A stretch of DNA of 64,000 nt from Anthoceros angustus (GCA_010909165.1 VJWM01000103.1:1017407-1081406), one strand, 5' to 3'. Positions 11,656-23,961 are shown, counted from the stretch's first letter. Numbers and translations: made by a program. Notes: a model not told the origin generated them from the sequence alone.

Positions 11656-12535
11656 TGAGGCAGTCTCTGGGAGAGGGTTTGAGGCACTCCCTGTGTTTTA
11701 TTTGATGTTGGATAATAGTAAAAAGAACTTCCCATCCCGGGCCCGAACGTGTCGTCTCATCCATCATGGCTCCTTGGCTTGGTCTGAACATGTTGGCTAC
11801 ACAGTAAACCCTAGTCTGGCTGCTGGCTGGGCTCGAGGTGAATTCCCGGGTTTGTCATTTGCCCTACGACAGACCAGCGCAGGACCATGTTTCCAAAGAA
11901 TCTGATGTCTCTACACAGGTTTGTGGACCTGTCAGTGTTGCACGGCTACTTAGGAGAGCGTGTGCATGGGATTTCCAAGAGGCCCGCGACTGGCTTTGGC
12001 AGCTTGTGCTGCCAGAGTCCCGTTCCCAACTCGAGCCCCAAGGGACATACATACCGTAAAAGGTAGTACGTACTGTAATAGGACTGGATATGCATAGCGG
12101 CATTTGGTTCAAATTTTGTTTTCAGGCATCCACGGACCAGGAGCCGGGCGTCAGTCTGTGGGCGGACGTCAGCCAGCAACTGCGAGTTGCACAAGCATGC
12201 AGAAGGCGACAATCACGCTCGGTTGCCATTGTGCCTCGGGCGCTGCGAGTCAGAGTGACAGGTAGGCAGATCTCGGGAGCACTCGGTATTCATCATCAAG
12301 CTGGCGGGCTCTATAGAGCTCGCAGCGAGGCTGTAAATTAGGAGCTCGTCAACCACTCTAGTCGGTTCTTGGACCAAGCCGGTGTTTCCGGTCGCGCCTG
12401 CTCGGGATCGCACAGCCTGCATACGCCGGGCGGGGTGTGCAAATTTCACAGGAAGTGGATGAGTTCAGAGGCTCAGGAGACAAATTTCCGCATCTGCGAG
12501 TTCGAATATAACTGGGTACGGAGGCAGATGTGAGG
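11656..12535. other. Spacer upstream of TauE/SafE gene 2
   Basis: Part of this spacer (about 11780-12060) aligns with 5150-5450. No gene is recognised. The last few hundred bases are likely promoter and leader of the second transporter. Confidence 0.45.
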
Positions 12536-14398
12536 ATGAAGGTGCGCCGTGCAGGCCCAGGGTGCAGGGCGTGCTGGATTGCAGCACAGCTGCTTTGTTT
12601 GTGTGTGGGATTGGGAGTTTGCAGCCGGGTTGGGCACGGGGATGAGGAGGCGGGGGAGGCGGCGTCGGCGGGGTGGCAGGAGGTGAGCAACGTGGTGGGC
12701 AAGGTGTTGCAGGTGCGGAATGGGCAGGAGAAGTATGTGTGGCCGGCGCTGGAGATGGGGACCCCAGGCTGGTGGCGGCGCTCGTGTTGGCGCGGTGGGC
12801 GCCTGCCTGTCCAGCGCCGGGGGGGTAGGCGGGGGCGGGCTCTACGTGCCGCTCTTCGACCTGCTGGTGGGATTCGACGCCAAGACGGCGACGGCGCTGT
12901 CCAATGTCATGATTCTGGGGGGCAGCGTGTCCAATTTGGGGCTGAATTTGGGGCGGCTGCACCCGGATCCGGAGCTGGACGGGCAGCCGCTCATCGATTT
13001 CGACGCGGCATTGCTGCTGTTGCCCAGCATGCTGCTGGGGATCAGTCTGGGAGTGATTGCCAATGTCATGCTGCCCGGCTGGATGATCATCGCCCTCTTG
13101 GCCTCCACTTTGGGGTACATGACGTCCAGGAGCGTGCGGGCAGCCATGAGGCGCTGGGCGAACGAGTCGCTGTTGAAGCAGGGGCCTGGTTTGTCGGAGT
13201 GCGTCCAGTCTGACAGCAAGGATTCGGAGAGCGGGGACCTGCACACGCCGTTGTTGCTGTCCACGCAGCCGTCGGGTACCTTGGGCGAGTTCGGGGGAGA
13301 GGGTGCAGAGGATCATGGGCTCCACTGCACTCCTGCCGCGGTTGCTCGTGATCGCGCGATTCACAAACTGTGGCCTGTGGAGAAGTTGGGGATGCTCGCT
13401 CTCGTGTGGTTCGTCTTCTTTGCCATTCAAGCGGTTCGAGGTGGCAACTCCGGCCAGGTTAGATTTTAAACTTGTCCAGAGCTGTATGCATCAATGGCGG
13501 CATGCTGGCAACCTGACGACATGCCATATCAATCTGCTGCAGAGCTTGTTCAATGTCAAACCATGTGGCCTGGCATACTGGCTATTGACAGCCTGTCTGA
13601 TGCCTGTCTCTTTAGGATTCACATCCTGGACTGCTGCCATACAGGCCCGAGACAAGGCCAGCGACGAGGGCACCGTGGGTGAGCAGGTACTACTGCTTGA
13701 AAGTCCTTCATTCTGCTTGCAACTGCTCCACTCGTTTGAACGAACTCTACTGTGCACTACTAGGTCTATCTTCTTTGAAGTATCTGCTTTAGGCTGAAGT
13801 GTGTTTTGCACCTCCTTTTGGAAGGTACACAAGGGTGGTGTTCTGGTGCCAGTGATGGCATTCCTTGCAGGACTGCTTGGAGGCATGTTGGGGATTGGCG
13901 GAGGCATAATTGTCAATCCTCTTTTTCTGGAGATGGGGATGCTCCCACAGGTAACTGTCCACTCGCACTGTCGGAGTAAACAAAGCTTTGCTTACTCTCT
14001 CATTGCTTCATTTCCATATGATTTGACAAAGTTTTCTCTAAACCGTCATTAGCTTACCGTGCAATCGTTTTTGTTCCCACATTCAACAGGTGACTGCTGC
14101 CACGTGTTCTTTCATGCTCTTCTTTTCCTCCTCCTCGTCTGTGGTCCAGTATTGGATGCTGGGCCGTATCCCAGGGAAGCATGCTATTCTGTTTGCTGCC
14201 ATTAGCTTTGTGTTTTCGGCGGTGGGGCAGATGGTTGTTCAGCGTGTCATCGTGCGATATGGGAGGGCTTCTGTTATCGTCTTCTCTGTCTCGGCTGTTA
14301 TGGGCCTGAGTGCCTTAACAATGGCAGGTTTTGGGGGCTATGATGTTGTCCAGCAATATCTTCTAGGTGAATATATGGGCTTCCATCGACCTTGTTGA
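12536..14398 (+). CDS. TauE/SafE-family transporter, copy 2, with two frame breaks in exon 1
   Basis: Duplicate of the gene at 5924, same four-exon plan: 12536-13457, 13543-13686, 13825-13950 and 14090-14398. The first ATG aligned with copy 1 is at 12536. Against copy 1, exon 1 has lost one base near 12755 and another near 12785, just before the first TauE motif (GACLSSAGGVGGGGLYVPL). The frame before the breaks and the frame after them are both well preserved, so either the losses are recent or they are assembly errors. Motifs are otherwise intact: GFDAKTATALSN, GLLGGMLGIGGG, NPLFLEMGMLPQ, SVVQYWMLGRIP and a normal end at MGFHRPC. The intron 1 acceptor used in copy 1 is destroyed here (CAG to CCA). 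An AG 21 bp upstream keeps phase and adds seven codons ending VKPC before GLAYW. Confidence 0.8.
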
Positions 14399-14628
14399 AT
14401 CACCCTCCCTTATCAAATCCTGTAAGCAGAGCAGGGACGTGCATCATGGCCTATGATTGCACAAAGAGATGGCAACCTAGGTAGTTTAACTTTCACGACG
14501 ACAATTGTTTGTGTTATGCCAGTATGTACACTGGTAGAGTCAATTGGCATGACAATTCTTTTCCTAGTTTACAGAGCTGGGGATTTCGGTTATGCACCTG
14601 TCGCAACTTACAATTCTTAACCATACTG

Positions 14629-14708
14629 TTGGGGTAGTATGCTGGCTAGTCCAACTTTAGAAACACACTTGGGGTAGTATGCTGGCTAGTCCAACTTTAG
14701 AAACACAC
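14629..14708. repeat. Two 40-bp direct repeats
   Basis: TTGGGGTAGTATGCTGGCTA begins at 14629 and again at 14669; the units are identical. Confidence 0.9.
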
Positions 14709-14923
14709 TCCTGGGATGATGCAGAATCTTTTGAGTTGGCCTCATCCCAGATATGTACATTATAAAGCGTAGCGAGGAGAGTGATTAAAGCTCATTCTTG
14801 TCATATTCCGGCATGTATTTTTTCCTACATGTTCCATACATATTTGTCTCCATGAAGACGTCGGTCCTTGCGTCCAAGATACCGGACCATGCCGTTACCG
14901 AAGGTCGCTTCATCCCCCCTGAA

Positions 14924-15124
14924 GTCTATGCCATCCATCAGATTATCCATACCAGTTTAAGAGTACATACTAATAGTACAACCCTGTGGCTGCATAACGT
15001 GGAGTTTCTTGCCGGGCTGGCAGCGAGTCTATGCCATCCATCAGATTATCCATACTAGTTTAAGAGTACATACTAATATTACAACCCTGTGGCTGCATAA
15101 CGTGGAGTTTCTTGCCGGGCTAGT
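14924..15124. repeat. Two ~103-bp direct repeats
   Basis: GTCTATGCCATCCATCAG starts at 14924 and 15027; the units differ at only a few bases. Confidence 0.9.
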
Positions 15125-15614
15125 AGCTCGCTGCGATGTCATGTTTGTCATAGCTCGTGAAAGCGGCTATAGCCTGGAGGAAGTGAGGGTACATTGTTTG
15201 AACAGGCCGCTCAATCAGGGTTGACTTATACTTTGTCCGTGATGACTAGGTGATGTCCGTGATGACGTGGTAGTTAGTGACTCTGTTCGAGGCACCATCT
15301 CCGCTTAAGTAATCACTAATCGTCCCGGTTGGGCTGTCGTCGGTACTGCAGATCTGAAGGTCGGAAAGTATAGCGGATCTCAAGGTCAGAAAGTATAGCG
15401 GGATGCAAGCGGCCACTTCTTTATTCCGCTCGCACTCGAAACATATGGGACAATGGCTACGGCCTTCTATCAATTTCTCAAGTCTTGTGCCAGATCCTAC
15501 CACGCCCGCAAGTATGGCGCGAGTTGTCCTTTTCTTATTTTACAACTTACTTCAAACAGCAAGTCTTCATTGCCCTTCAAAGGTTCTCTCGACGTTAATC
15601 CTTCACAAGGCGGC

Positions 15615-15682
15615 GACAGGTAAGTGACGCTCTTTCCTCTTCCTCTGACGACAGGTAAGTAACGCTCTTTCCTCTTCCTCCA
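15615..15682. repeat. Two 35-bp direct repeats
   Basis: GACAGGTAAGT followed by a CTCTTTCCTC tract occurs at 15615 and 15650. Each unit holds a perfect-looking splice-donor sequence (CAG/GTAAGT), but no exon can be tied to it. Confidence 0.85.
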
Positions 15683-15954
15683 TCATTTGCGGACTATTTT
15701 TTGGCCATTTCTTCTTTTCTCGCGAGAAAACGATCAGATTAGATTAGAAGTAGCAAGCACTGCAGTGGATTACAAGATGAAAACCTCTCATGGGGAGACC
15801 TGATCAAAACGTGCAGCCTGTTAATCGTCTTGCAGGAAAGCACCATCTCCCAAAGGCACCTATGCTAACCTCACATCCCTTGAAGTTTGTTGCTGTAGCT
15901 CCAAGATGATAAAGAATTCTTACAAAGCTCCGGACAAAGTTCTTCTTCTCACGG

Positions 15955-16145
15955 CCATTTGTTCTTCCTGCATATGACGTTCTAGGAGTAATAGGCCATT
16001 CGTTCTAGGAGTAATAGTAGGCCATTTGTTCTTCCTGCATATGACGTTCTAGGAGTAATAGACAATTTGTTCTTTCTACATATGACGTTCTAGGAGTAAT
16101 AGGCCATTTGTTCTTCCTGCATATAACGTTCTAAGAGTAATAGGG
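15955..16145. repeat. ~41-47 bp tandem repeat, four to five units
   Basis: The core GACGTTCTAGGAGTAATAG recurs at about 15977, 16043 and 16084, with degenerate copies at 16001 and 16124. Confidence 0.85.
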
Positions 16146-16170
16146 TACTTTAGATAAAGAACTTAGTGCC

Positions 16171-16507
16171 TCTTTTTCACCTTGAAATTCGAGGTCCATC
16201 TTCATTGTAACGAGGCCTGGTTACTTGAGTTTCGAGGCCTGGTTACTTCAGTTTTCCGTCTAGGACCCTTGCAACTCAGCTCTTCTTTTTCACCTTGAAA
16301 TTCGAGGTCCATCTTCATTGTAACGAGGCCTGGTTACTAGAGTTTCGACACCTGGTTACTTCAGTTTTCCGTCTAGGACCCTTGCAACTCAGCTCTTCTT
16401 TTTCACCTTGAAATTCGAGGTCCATCTTCATTGTAACGAGGCCTGGTTACTTGAGTTTCGAGGCCTGGTTACTTGAGTTTTCCGTCTAGGACCCTTGCAA
16501 CTCAGCT
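16171..16507. repeat. Three 113-bp tandem repeats
   Basis: TCTTTTTCACCTTGAAATTC starts at 16171, 16284 and 16397. Each unit also holds an internal doublet, TTCGAGGCCTGGTTACTT. Confidence 0.9.
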
Positions 16508-17516
16508 ATTGATACTTCACTCCAACTTTGTGGGTTAGGTCTCATGCAGCGAGCTTCAGGTCACAAGTCTCTGCTGAGTGTGGGCGCTTATGTAATATGT
16601 AGGGGGCTGCCTGCCATATGTACTATGTAGGGAGTGGCCTGCCACTGTTGCAGAGGTTCAAACGAATTGAGGAGCATCTATGCCGATCTTTCTTTCAAAT
16701 ACTGTCTTAACTCTTGTCAAATCTGACCTGTACGAACTAGAAGGAAAAATGTCAACAAAAATATTACAGCTGAGACTCAGAATTTTCGCTCGGAAGAGCT
16801 TTCTTCACATCATGCGGCATTTCCAATCATGCGCTAATTGACATAGTACACAGCTAATGTCCTCCACCGGCTTCAAGCCTTTTCCAACTGTTTTTGGATG
16901 CTTGTAAACTACGAAGCTTGACAGAAAAACCTGACATAGATGGATAGCTGCCTGCAATATGAAGCGTCAAACGCAACCAGTTTCAAGATTGGCGAAGGTA
17001 ATATCCGATGACGAGCTTGTTTGCTCCAGCACCGTTTCGTGCGGCAGATGTTTGTACAGGGCATTCGACGAAAATGTCAATGCCCAGGATGACGATTCTT
17101 CCCCCCTTGCACATGGTGTCCCATCTTCTGGGTCACACCATCTGTGCAATCACAATATTCATGTCAGCGATACCCAAACACACGGTTCAGTTCTACTTCT
17201 GCTGCATCCTGCTTGGGTCCCAGGTCGTTTCGTGGCATTGCAGAAGTATAGAAATCGACGATCCTTCTGATATAATATACATTCCAGCAGGACTTCGGAG
17301 GGGCAAGTTTGCCAACGGAAAGTCTTCCATCATCAAGACTCCTGTACTGCCAGATGAAAAAACAACCTTCTGCGTCTGTCCCTTGCAGACCAGGTTATAG
17401 CTCTGCAAACGCACAATCCCAATGAAAGATGTTACATATCCGCCAGCGCATATAACCTCGCTGATAGTATGAGGTGCTATACAGACAGGAGATTATAAAA
17501 CACTATCGTTTCATGC

Positions 17517-19441
17517 TTAACAAGCGCTCGGTAATTGTGCCTGCATGTAAGAAACATACTCGGTTACAGCAAGTACTGGCAACCAGAACCTCCGTTTGGG
17601 GCGTACAGACAAAAGGAAACAAGCAAAGGAAGTAAGGAGTGGATGCTGACCAGTGAGATCATCCTGCATAATGCTGACTGTTCTGCATTTTTCCAGAAGC
17701 TCAGCAATCACCAATCTGGTCAGGAGGAGTCCTGATACCAGGGCTGAAAACATCAACATGTAGAAAACACTGTTCCAGCCCCACTGAGAAATATACCCCG
17801 TGAGCAAAGGCCCCATGGCAGCTCCCACAGAACCTGTTCCATCGATGATGGCAGTCACAGTGGAAAGCGCTCTTGCATTTCCCTTCAGTGACTCATGTGT
17901 ACCTAAGTCAGCTGAAACTGCTGTGGTGATGAGGGCATATGGCCCGTTAATGCACATGCCCATGAGCAGCATAAGGAAGATGTTCACGTAGATGGAAATA
18001 TAACCATACGATCGAAACATGAACAGTGCTGGGATGGCCAGGTACATAAAACTTGCTGCCGTGACAGCTCGCCCTTTCATTCGATCGGATATGAACCCGG
18101 CCAAGATACCCCCTATAACACCTCCCACATCGTACATAGTAGAAAGGTTTCCGGAATCCTGTCCATTCAGATATCGACCGCCAATCTCTGCAATCAACAG
18201 GCCGAATAATCAGCAAGTGCAACTATCACCTCCCACATGTTGAAAAGGACATTTCGGCAAGGTGGCAGACGCAGTTGAGATTGCTCACCAGTACTTCTGA
18301 TGTAGAATGGCAGCCAGTCCGTGAACGTGTAGGCAACCAACTTGGCAAAGAAGAGACAGAAAGCGAACGGAGCCACTCCCGGGATGGTCCACGCCTCCAA
18401 GAAGCTGACTGCTCTCATCTCCTCCGTGTTCCCATCCTTGGGACGCTGCAACAAGCCTGCCTCCTCCTCAGAGGTTGTCCCCCCTTTCTCCAAAGCATCT
18501 GCCGACGCGTCGTCACGAGCAGCCCCAACTACATCGGCCTGCTCGACCTCTGCCTCCTCCTCCTCCTCCTCCTCAGTCGGAGATGTATGTCCCACGTCCG
18601 AAGGCTGCACAGCCAGGAACAGGAAGACTATACCGCCTCCAACAATCATCATGAGGCCGGAAACCATGAAAGCCCAGCCCCATCCGTACTTGAGCACCGC
18701 AGAGGAAATGAGAGAGCCTGCGATGTTCCCGACAGAGGTGTGCGCGTTCCAGACGCCCATGATGAAACCTCTCTGGCCCTTCCCGAACCAATTGGCCATC
18801 ACCGAGACAACAGACGGCCAGCCAGTGGACTGAAACAGCCCCGCCAGCATCTGCATCACCAGGTAGAAGGAGAAAGAATGGATGTCCAACCAGTACCCGA
18901 CGCCAAACAAACACACGAAGAGGCCACTTCCGAGCATCCCGACCGTCAGAAATAGCCTGAGATCGGTGCGATCTCCGATGTGCCCGGCGAAGTACATCCC
19001 AACTGCGTAGCACGCCAGAAAGCCAAGATCGATCTCTCCAAGCTTCACCTTCCCGTCCGCGGTGTTGAACGGGGCCCATCCCGCGCGCTCCCCAAACGAT
19101 CCCGCCACACTCACCGCAGGCCCCGGAGCTGCCGCTCCCGCCACCGCCTCCGACAAACTCCCATGCGGCAACGACCCGTTCAGCCCCCGCCAATGAAAAG
19201 AGTATCCCACATGGTTGCTCCACGCAGAGTGGGAGAGCGCGTTCAAACCTAGCTCCGCCTCCTCCTCCGGATCCAACACGCTCTTCACAATGCTAGGGGG
19301 CTTCCGCGCCTCGTGGTAAAGAGCGTAGGTGAGGAACGTCACGGCAAGCACAAGCACTCTGTAGGTGTTGAAGCTGAAATTGGACTTGGTAAACCTCCTG
19401 GCAAACGTCAAGCCGGGGGGAGCGCTGCTCCTCCGCGCCAT
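17517..19441 (-). CDS. Glycerol-3-phosphate transporter-like MFS protein
   Basis: Major facilitator protein of the plant glycerol-3-phosphate permease (G3Pp) type, related to bacterial GlpT and expected to move glycerol 3-phosphate or a similar organophosphate across a membrane. Two exons, 19441-18289 and 18187-17517. The 101-bp GT-AG intron splits a Glu codon in the STEIGGRYL motif. The first ATG is at 19441; the frame is open further upstream but only from a GTG. Length 607 aa. Visible features include an N-terminal RKPPSIVK motif after the first helix (typical of the family), a G-rich set of transmembrane helices, [28 protein letters not shown], an acidic cytosolic loop with a run of seven Glu, and the second half with [18 protein letters not shown] and DGTGSVGAA. 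The last about 45 residues do not look like the family; a further intron near 17650 with an unseen last exon is possible. The upstream flank (about 19480-19530) has a GGCCCC repeat. Confidence 0.85.
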
Positions 19442-20814
19442 CTTCAGAGCAGAGCGGCTCACCACGTCAGGCACCGCGACTGCCCTGCCCTGGCCCGGCC
19501 CGGCCCCGGCCCCGGCCCCGGCCCCCTCAGAGCGATGGAAACACTCTCAAAATCATGACTACTCTCCGATCTACGCTGCGCCTAGTCCCGCACCCCGCCC
19601 CCCGCAACGATCGATGAAAAACGAAACAGCTACCGAGAAAACACCGCCCCTGCCACAGATCTATGCGCACATGCGAAACGGCAGCGAAAATTTCACCAAA
19701 CTCCCACCGACACGAAGGAAATGGCGACCTCCAGGACGATGCGGCGTCTCAAACACTCTCCCGGTGCTGCATTCCTAGGTGGATTGCAATGCTACGACAC
19801 ACCCGCGAGCAAGCACGTATAGACGAAACAAAATTCAAGATGGTCAGTCCTCCACAAAGAGTCCTACCAGCGAGGGCTACCCCCGTGAGCTAAATCTGCC
19901 TACAGCGAGACGACACGCAGGGAATATGCGTGATCGAACGGGGCGGTGGCAACGGGGATGGAATATGCGGGGAGAGGGGGACGGTGCGGTCGAGGCGAAT
20001 GGCAGGGTTGGGTGGGCGAGAAGGAAGGCAGGCGGGGCGGAGGGCAGGACTACGGCAGGCAGGTGACTCCTTAATAAACAAGTGGCGGACAAGAGGACGG
20101 GGAAGTTAGGCAGCAACTGCCGGCCCCAGCACGGCTAGCATATCCTTGGCATCCCGCCGATGTTGCATATTGGGCAGAATGATGAATGATCCCCGCATCT
20201 TGTGTGTGAATATTCTCATCCACCACCCGACTGCCACGTTCTAGGGTTCCCCTGTATATTGTGTAGGCGGAGTGGATATCCGACAGCATCTATCCCAGGT
20301 GCTTGATACTGTATCCTAGTGAGGCGAGGCGGTCGCCAAGCGCTTTCGCACGGCTGAGGGTTGAGCCCGCAGAGCGCAGCCACCAGCGTGTCAGCATGGC
20401 AGGAAGCAACGAGTGGAGGCTGCCGTGCACGCTCCCCCATGAGGATATTGGACTGCCACACTCATTCGCGGAGGTTATATTGTGAGATCCACTTCTAGTT
20501 ACGTTTGTTGGTTTTCGACGCCGATTCTCTTGCAGAGGATCAGGTTGGGTGGCGAGACCTGGGCCTGGAGCTCTCCAAGGTTCCGACATTACGTAGGTAG
20601 ACGACGCGCACCATGCGACACACGGTGAGACTGGACTAGCCTAGCCTAGACTTCCTTCCCTCCCCTGCCGGCTACTGCTGTCTTGGTCGAACTGTGAGTC
20701 TGGAACACTGTCCGTGTGCATTCCAAACGCGGAGTCCCTGCCACTGACCACTGACCAGGACTGAGAGTTCGACGCATGTCGTCGATTAGGGCATGCATCA
20801 GAAACCAACAAGCA
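19442..20814. other. Spacer; promoter side of the transporter, 3' side of the rhodanese gene
   Basis: A GC-rich segment with repeated GGCCCC at about 19490-19530 lies just before the transporter start and probably belongs to its promoter. Two ATG frames on the minus strand (20589-20290 and 20289-20071, same frame, separated by a TAG) show no recognisable domain. I found no splice structure joining them, so no gene is called. Confidence 0.4.
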
Positions 20815-23244
20815 CTACAGTCCGGGGCTGGGTTTTCTGCTCATGAAGCTGACCATCTCGGACAGGCGTGCGCCCTGACAGTCCTTGGTGTAAGAGCTTT
20901 CTATGCCGGCACCGGCAGCCGCGGCTTCGGCTTCGGCTTGCTGACGCCGCTCCCTCCTCAACCTTCGCTTCGCGGCGCGCCGGCTGACATGGCCGGGCGG
21001 AAGTGGAGATCTTGGCTCCGACGGCCGGTAGTGATGCCAGCGGTCATATGGAAGGAGGGAGTTCAGCAGGGGCCGCAGCTTGGCTGAGCCGGCGCATGTG
21101 CTGGAGCAGCATCCCTTCTTTGCGGCCGTGCACTCTGCGCAGGACCTTCATCCATGGCCACAAGACTTGCAAGAATGATGTCCGGCACGCAGATGGTTGG
21201 GCCACAAAGAAATGCAAGGTGAGGTCTGTACACGTACAGGAAGAGTTCGTTGCACTCCACGTTGGCACAGTTCCGGTGACGAGGCTCCGGGAGGGGCTTG
21301 TCACAGAAGACACATCTTGCACAGGGTTCCGCCTCCCAGGAGCAGGAGTTGGCCTCTTCCTCCGACAGTGATGTGGGGTCTTGGTAGGACTTCGGGGGGA
21401 CAGCGAGGCGGGAGTCGAAGACAAACAGATTTCCCAGCCAGTTTGAGGAACCTTCTTCTTTCAAGTACCGGGCCACGCCTCCCTTCAAGGCGTACAGGTT
21501 CTTAAACCCCTGTTGCCTGCAGGCAGTTGATGTTAAGGCAAGGCGTCCACACTTGTGAGGGACAGGAGACCTTCCAAGCAGTTCACGCACACAAACATTA
21601 CCTGAGCATCGTGGAATAAACATCACAGCGAATCCCTCCTGTACAATACATCATGACATCCACCTTCTCCTTATCCACCCCAGCCAATGGATCACTATCC
21701 ACACTCTGCACAAAAAAAGCACATGATTTAAAACTTGTGTGCACAGTTCCACGCAGTATCTCCGCAATTTAGGCAATTCAGAGCTTTCGCCGTAAACTGC
21801 ACCTTAATCTCAGAAAAGCCGAACTCCGTCTCCTTGAAGCAATCTACTTCCGGCCTTTGAGCTCCTTTAAAGTGCCCAACATCCCACTCATACCCTGGTG
21901 AAAGTCGAATCCAGGGCAAAAAAGAGTAGTGAGAAGGGAAATGTCCTACCCAGTGCGGAGCTGTGCAGCAACAAAGGGACAGAAGTTATCATATCAAGCG
22001 ATACCATTTCTAACATCCAACAGGAGAACCTTGTTCAAATTTGTGTGCTCTGAATCCGCTTTCAGGTCAGCTGATGAAGAGGCAGCATCCTCAAGCCTTT
22101 CACGCCACTCAGCTGGTGTGAGCGGGATGGCTCTTGCTGCCACATCTGTGAGTGGTAAACACGCTGTGCCGCCTTCAACCTACAGCAGCGGCCAGCCAAA
22201 GACATGAAGACACGAAGGAAAGAAAGAGAGAAAGAAAGAGAGCTCCTCTTTCCCAAAAGACAGCTGCAACAGGTTCGAATCTAGCACATCCTTATGCTTG
22301 CAACCACGTCCACAAGAGAAACCATACGTCCTGATGGTTAGGACATGCCTGTACAAGAGAAGGCTTATACCGAAGTTTGAGTCGAGGGAAAGCATGCCCC
22401 TGAGGTGACGGAGAGATTTGCAGATACATTCCAGCAAACCTGATGTCCTCCTTCACCCAGTTTGCATACGCCAGTGCATCTTCTGACGGCCCACTAAGCT
22501 GTAACACAAAGTGAAACACTCGTTACCCAGCTGCATGCAAGCACGCCTCAGCTCTCAGGGTAGGTCACGAGAAACCCTCCATGTTCAGAAGAAAAACAAA
22601 ACACCAAGACCAAAGGACAACCTGGGCATTGATCCCTTGATGATTGATGTAGATTCGTCCTCTTATCTCTCTGCTCTGCAATCTATGCAAACCCGTAGAG
22701 CGTTAATTACTCCCCTGCCAAACACTACACACATCAAACCACACACCAACAAGCTGCAACCATTATACTTGAAGACAACCTGAACGAAATCCCAATGCCG
22801 TGCCACCTCGACCTCGGGATCCTCCAGCTCCACGAAGTGATAAAAATTGAGCACCAAAAACCCTTCAGTCCCTCCAACAGCAGCCCCCGCCACCTCATCG
22901 TCGGAGCAGCAGTCCTCATCCGCGGATTCCGAATCACTGCACCCCGCTGGCCCTTCCACGGCCCACGGCTCTGCCAGCTGTTGCGCCCCATAAAGGCGTG
23001 CCTGTATCCCAACCTCTCTCCTGAACCCGGAGTGACCTCCGGAGGAGCACCGCCATGGCCAGCATAAACACCTCACCGACCAGATCCTGCCTCCGGATGC
23101 CGCACCTGGGCGACCGGTCGCCCACGCCCACCGCCGGCCCCCGCCCGCCAACCCCCATCCCGCTGCAGGTAACCGCAGGTGCAGACGGGACTCCATCGCC
23201 GTCACATTGTGCGACCTGAAGCCGGCGCACCGGAGCATCGACAT
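20815..23244 (-). CDS. STR8: STR8-like rhodanese-domain protein (8 exons)
   Basis: Rhodanese-like (sulfurtransferase) protein resembling Arabidopsis STR8, predicted to be in plastids. Exons on the minus strand: 23244-22780, 22675-22622, 22498-22349, 22179-22005, 21894-21803, 21705-21602, 21516-21238 and 21145-20815; all phases agree, giving 549 aa. The N-terminal 150 residues start with an Arg/Gly/Ala-rich transit-like stretch and an acidic patch, then FLVLNFYHFVELEDPE. The small N-terminal domain follows (GRIYINHQGINAQ, LSGPSEDALAY, HAFPRLKLRYKPSLV), then the rhodanese core (LLDVRNGYEWDVGHF, RPEVDCF) with active-site loop MMYCTGGIRCD carrying the catalytic Cys. The end has HRNCANVECN, a Cys cluster (CAECTAAKKGCC) and a basic C-terminal extension. 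The junction after exon 3 seems to use a GC donor (CAG/GCATGT): it keeps the conserved Val-Gln, whereas the GT six bases earlier loses them. Start codon choice among ATGs at 23244, 23238 and 23196 is open. Confidence 0.87.
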
Positions 23245-23961
23245 CTCGCACTCCTCCGTAAAACAGGCCCGAATGCGTCCGTAGGGCACCTAATCGTCAT
23301 ACGAGTCATACAAAGGCATCCAAGAACGGGAACGGAAGTAGTCCAAGTCCGAGCCCTGTTCACACCGGCCGCGTGGCCGTTTTGAGGCAATGCGTACAAA
23401 GCGGGCGTCACGGGCCGAAGCGCGCCCGACCGGGTCACGGGCGGCCCGCTGCCCCGACCCGCGTGTCCAGCTGCTCATGGAAGCTTCACCAGATTTGGCG
23501 ACCTTGTCTCCACCAAATCTGGCGAGGCTGTCTCCCCGAGCTCAGGATAAAACGCGGGATGAGAGCAAGTCTCTGGCCGGCTGCTTGGGTTTTCGTTTGA
23601 TGCGCGGTTTGCAACGTTCTCCAATCGTTCGTCGCCTGCCTAGCTACTGCGCCTGCGCGCGCCTCGCAATCAATACACCGCGCTCGGGGTGGGTAGCATG
23701 CGCAGCGTACTGATGGCACTCGTCTAGCCCAGCAAAAAATCTGGAGGCAGCGGACAAGCCGTCGACAGCTCCACGGGGCCATGACCCGCACGAGGTCCAG
23801 AGAGCGTTACAAAGGCAGATAGACAGACACAAGGCTCTGTAGGCTAAGGCGCGCCCTTGTCACCTCCGCCCATCTCCTGAATTCGTGGAAGGGAAGTCGA
23901 TCGGCGAGGGAGGGTGGACGCTGGGAAGCGCTTGCGACTGTGAATCCAGTGAGACCGGAAG
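23245..23961. other. Divergent promoter region
   Basis: The rhodanese gene leaves to the left and the next gene to the right, so this 717-bp segment should carry both promoters. It is fairly GC-rich, with no convincing coding frame. A direct repeat of TTTGGCGA(C/G)G flanked by CACCAAATCTGG occurs near 23492-23530. Confidence 0.4.

Larger units (their letters stand above)
14399..17516. other. Gene-free stretch rich in short tandem duplications
   Basis: No supported gene. Apart from the repeats listed separately, short open frames on the minus strand at 16967-17149 and 17193-17414 lie downstream of the glycerol-3-phosphate transporter. Neither resembles a protein I know nor splices plausibly to it. 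The stretch at 16550-16950 shows nothing. Confidence 0.5.

Noticed and set aside
12465-13430. 321-codon minus-strand frame
   Set aside because: Shadow of TauE/SafE copy 2 exon 1; composition reflects the reverse of membrane codons.
15955-16507. Regularly spaced repeats resembling a CRISPR array
   Set aside because: Units are contiguous tandem copies without unique spacers, and this is plant nuclear DNA.
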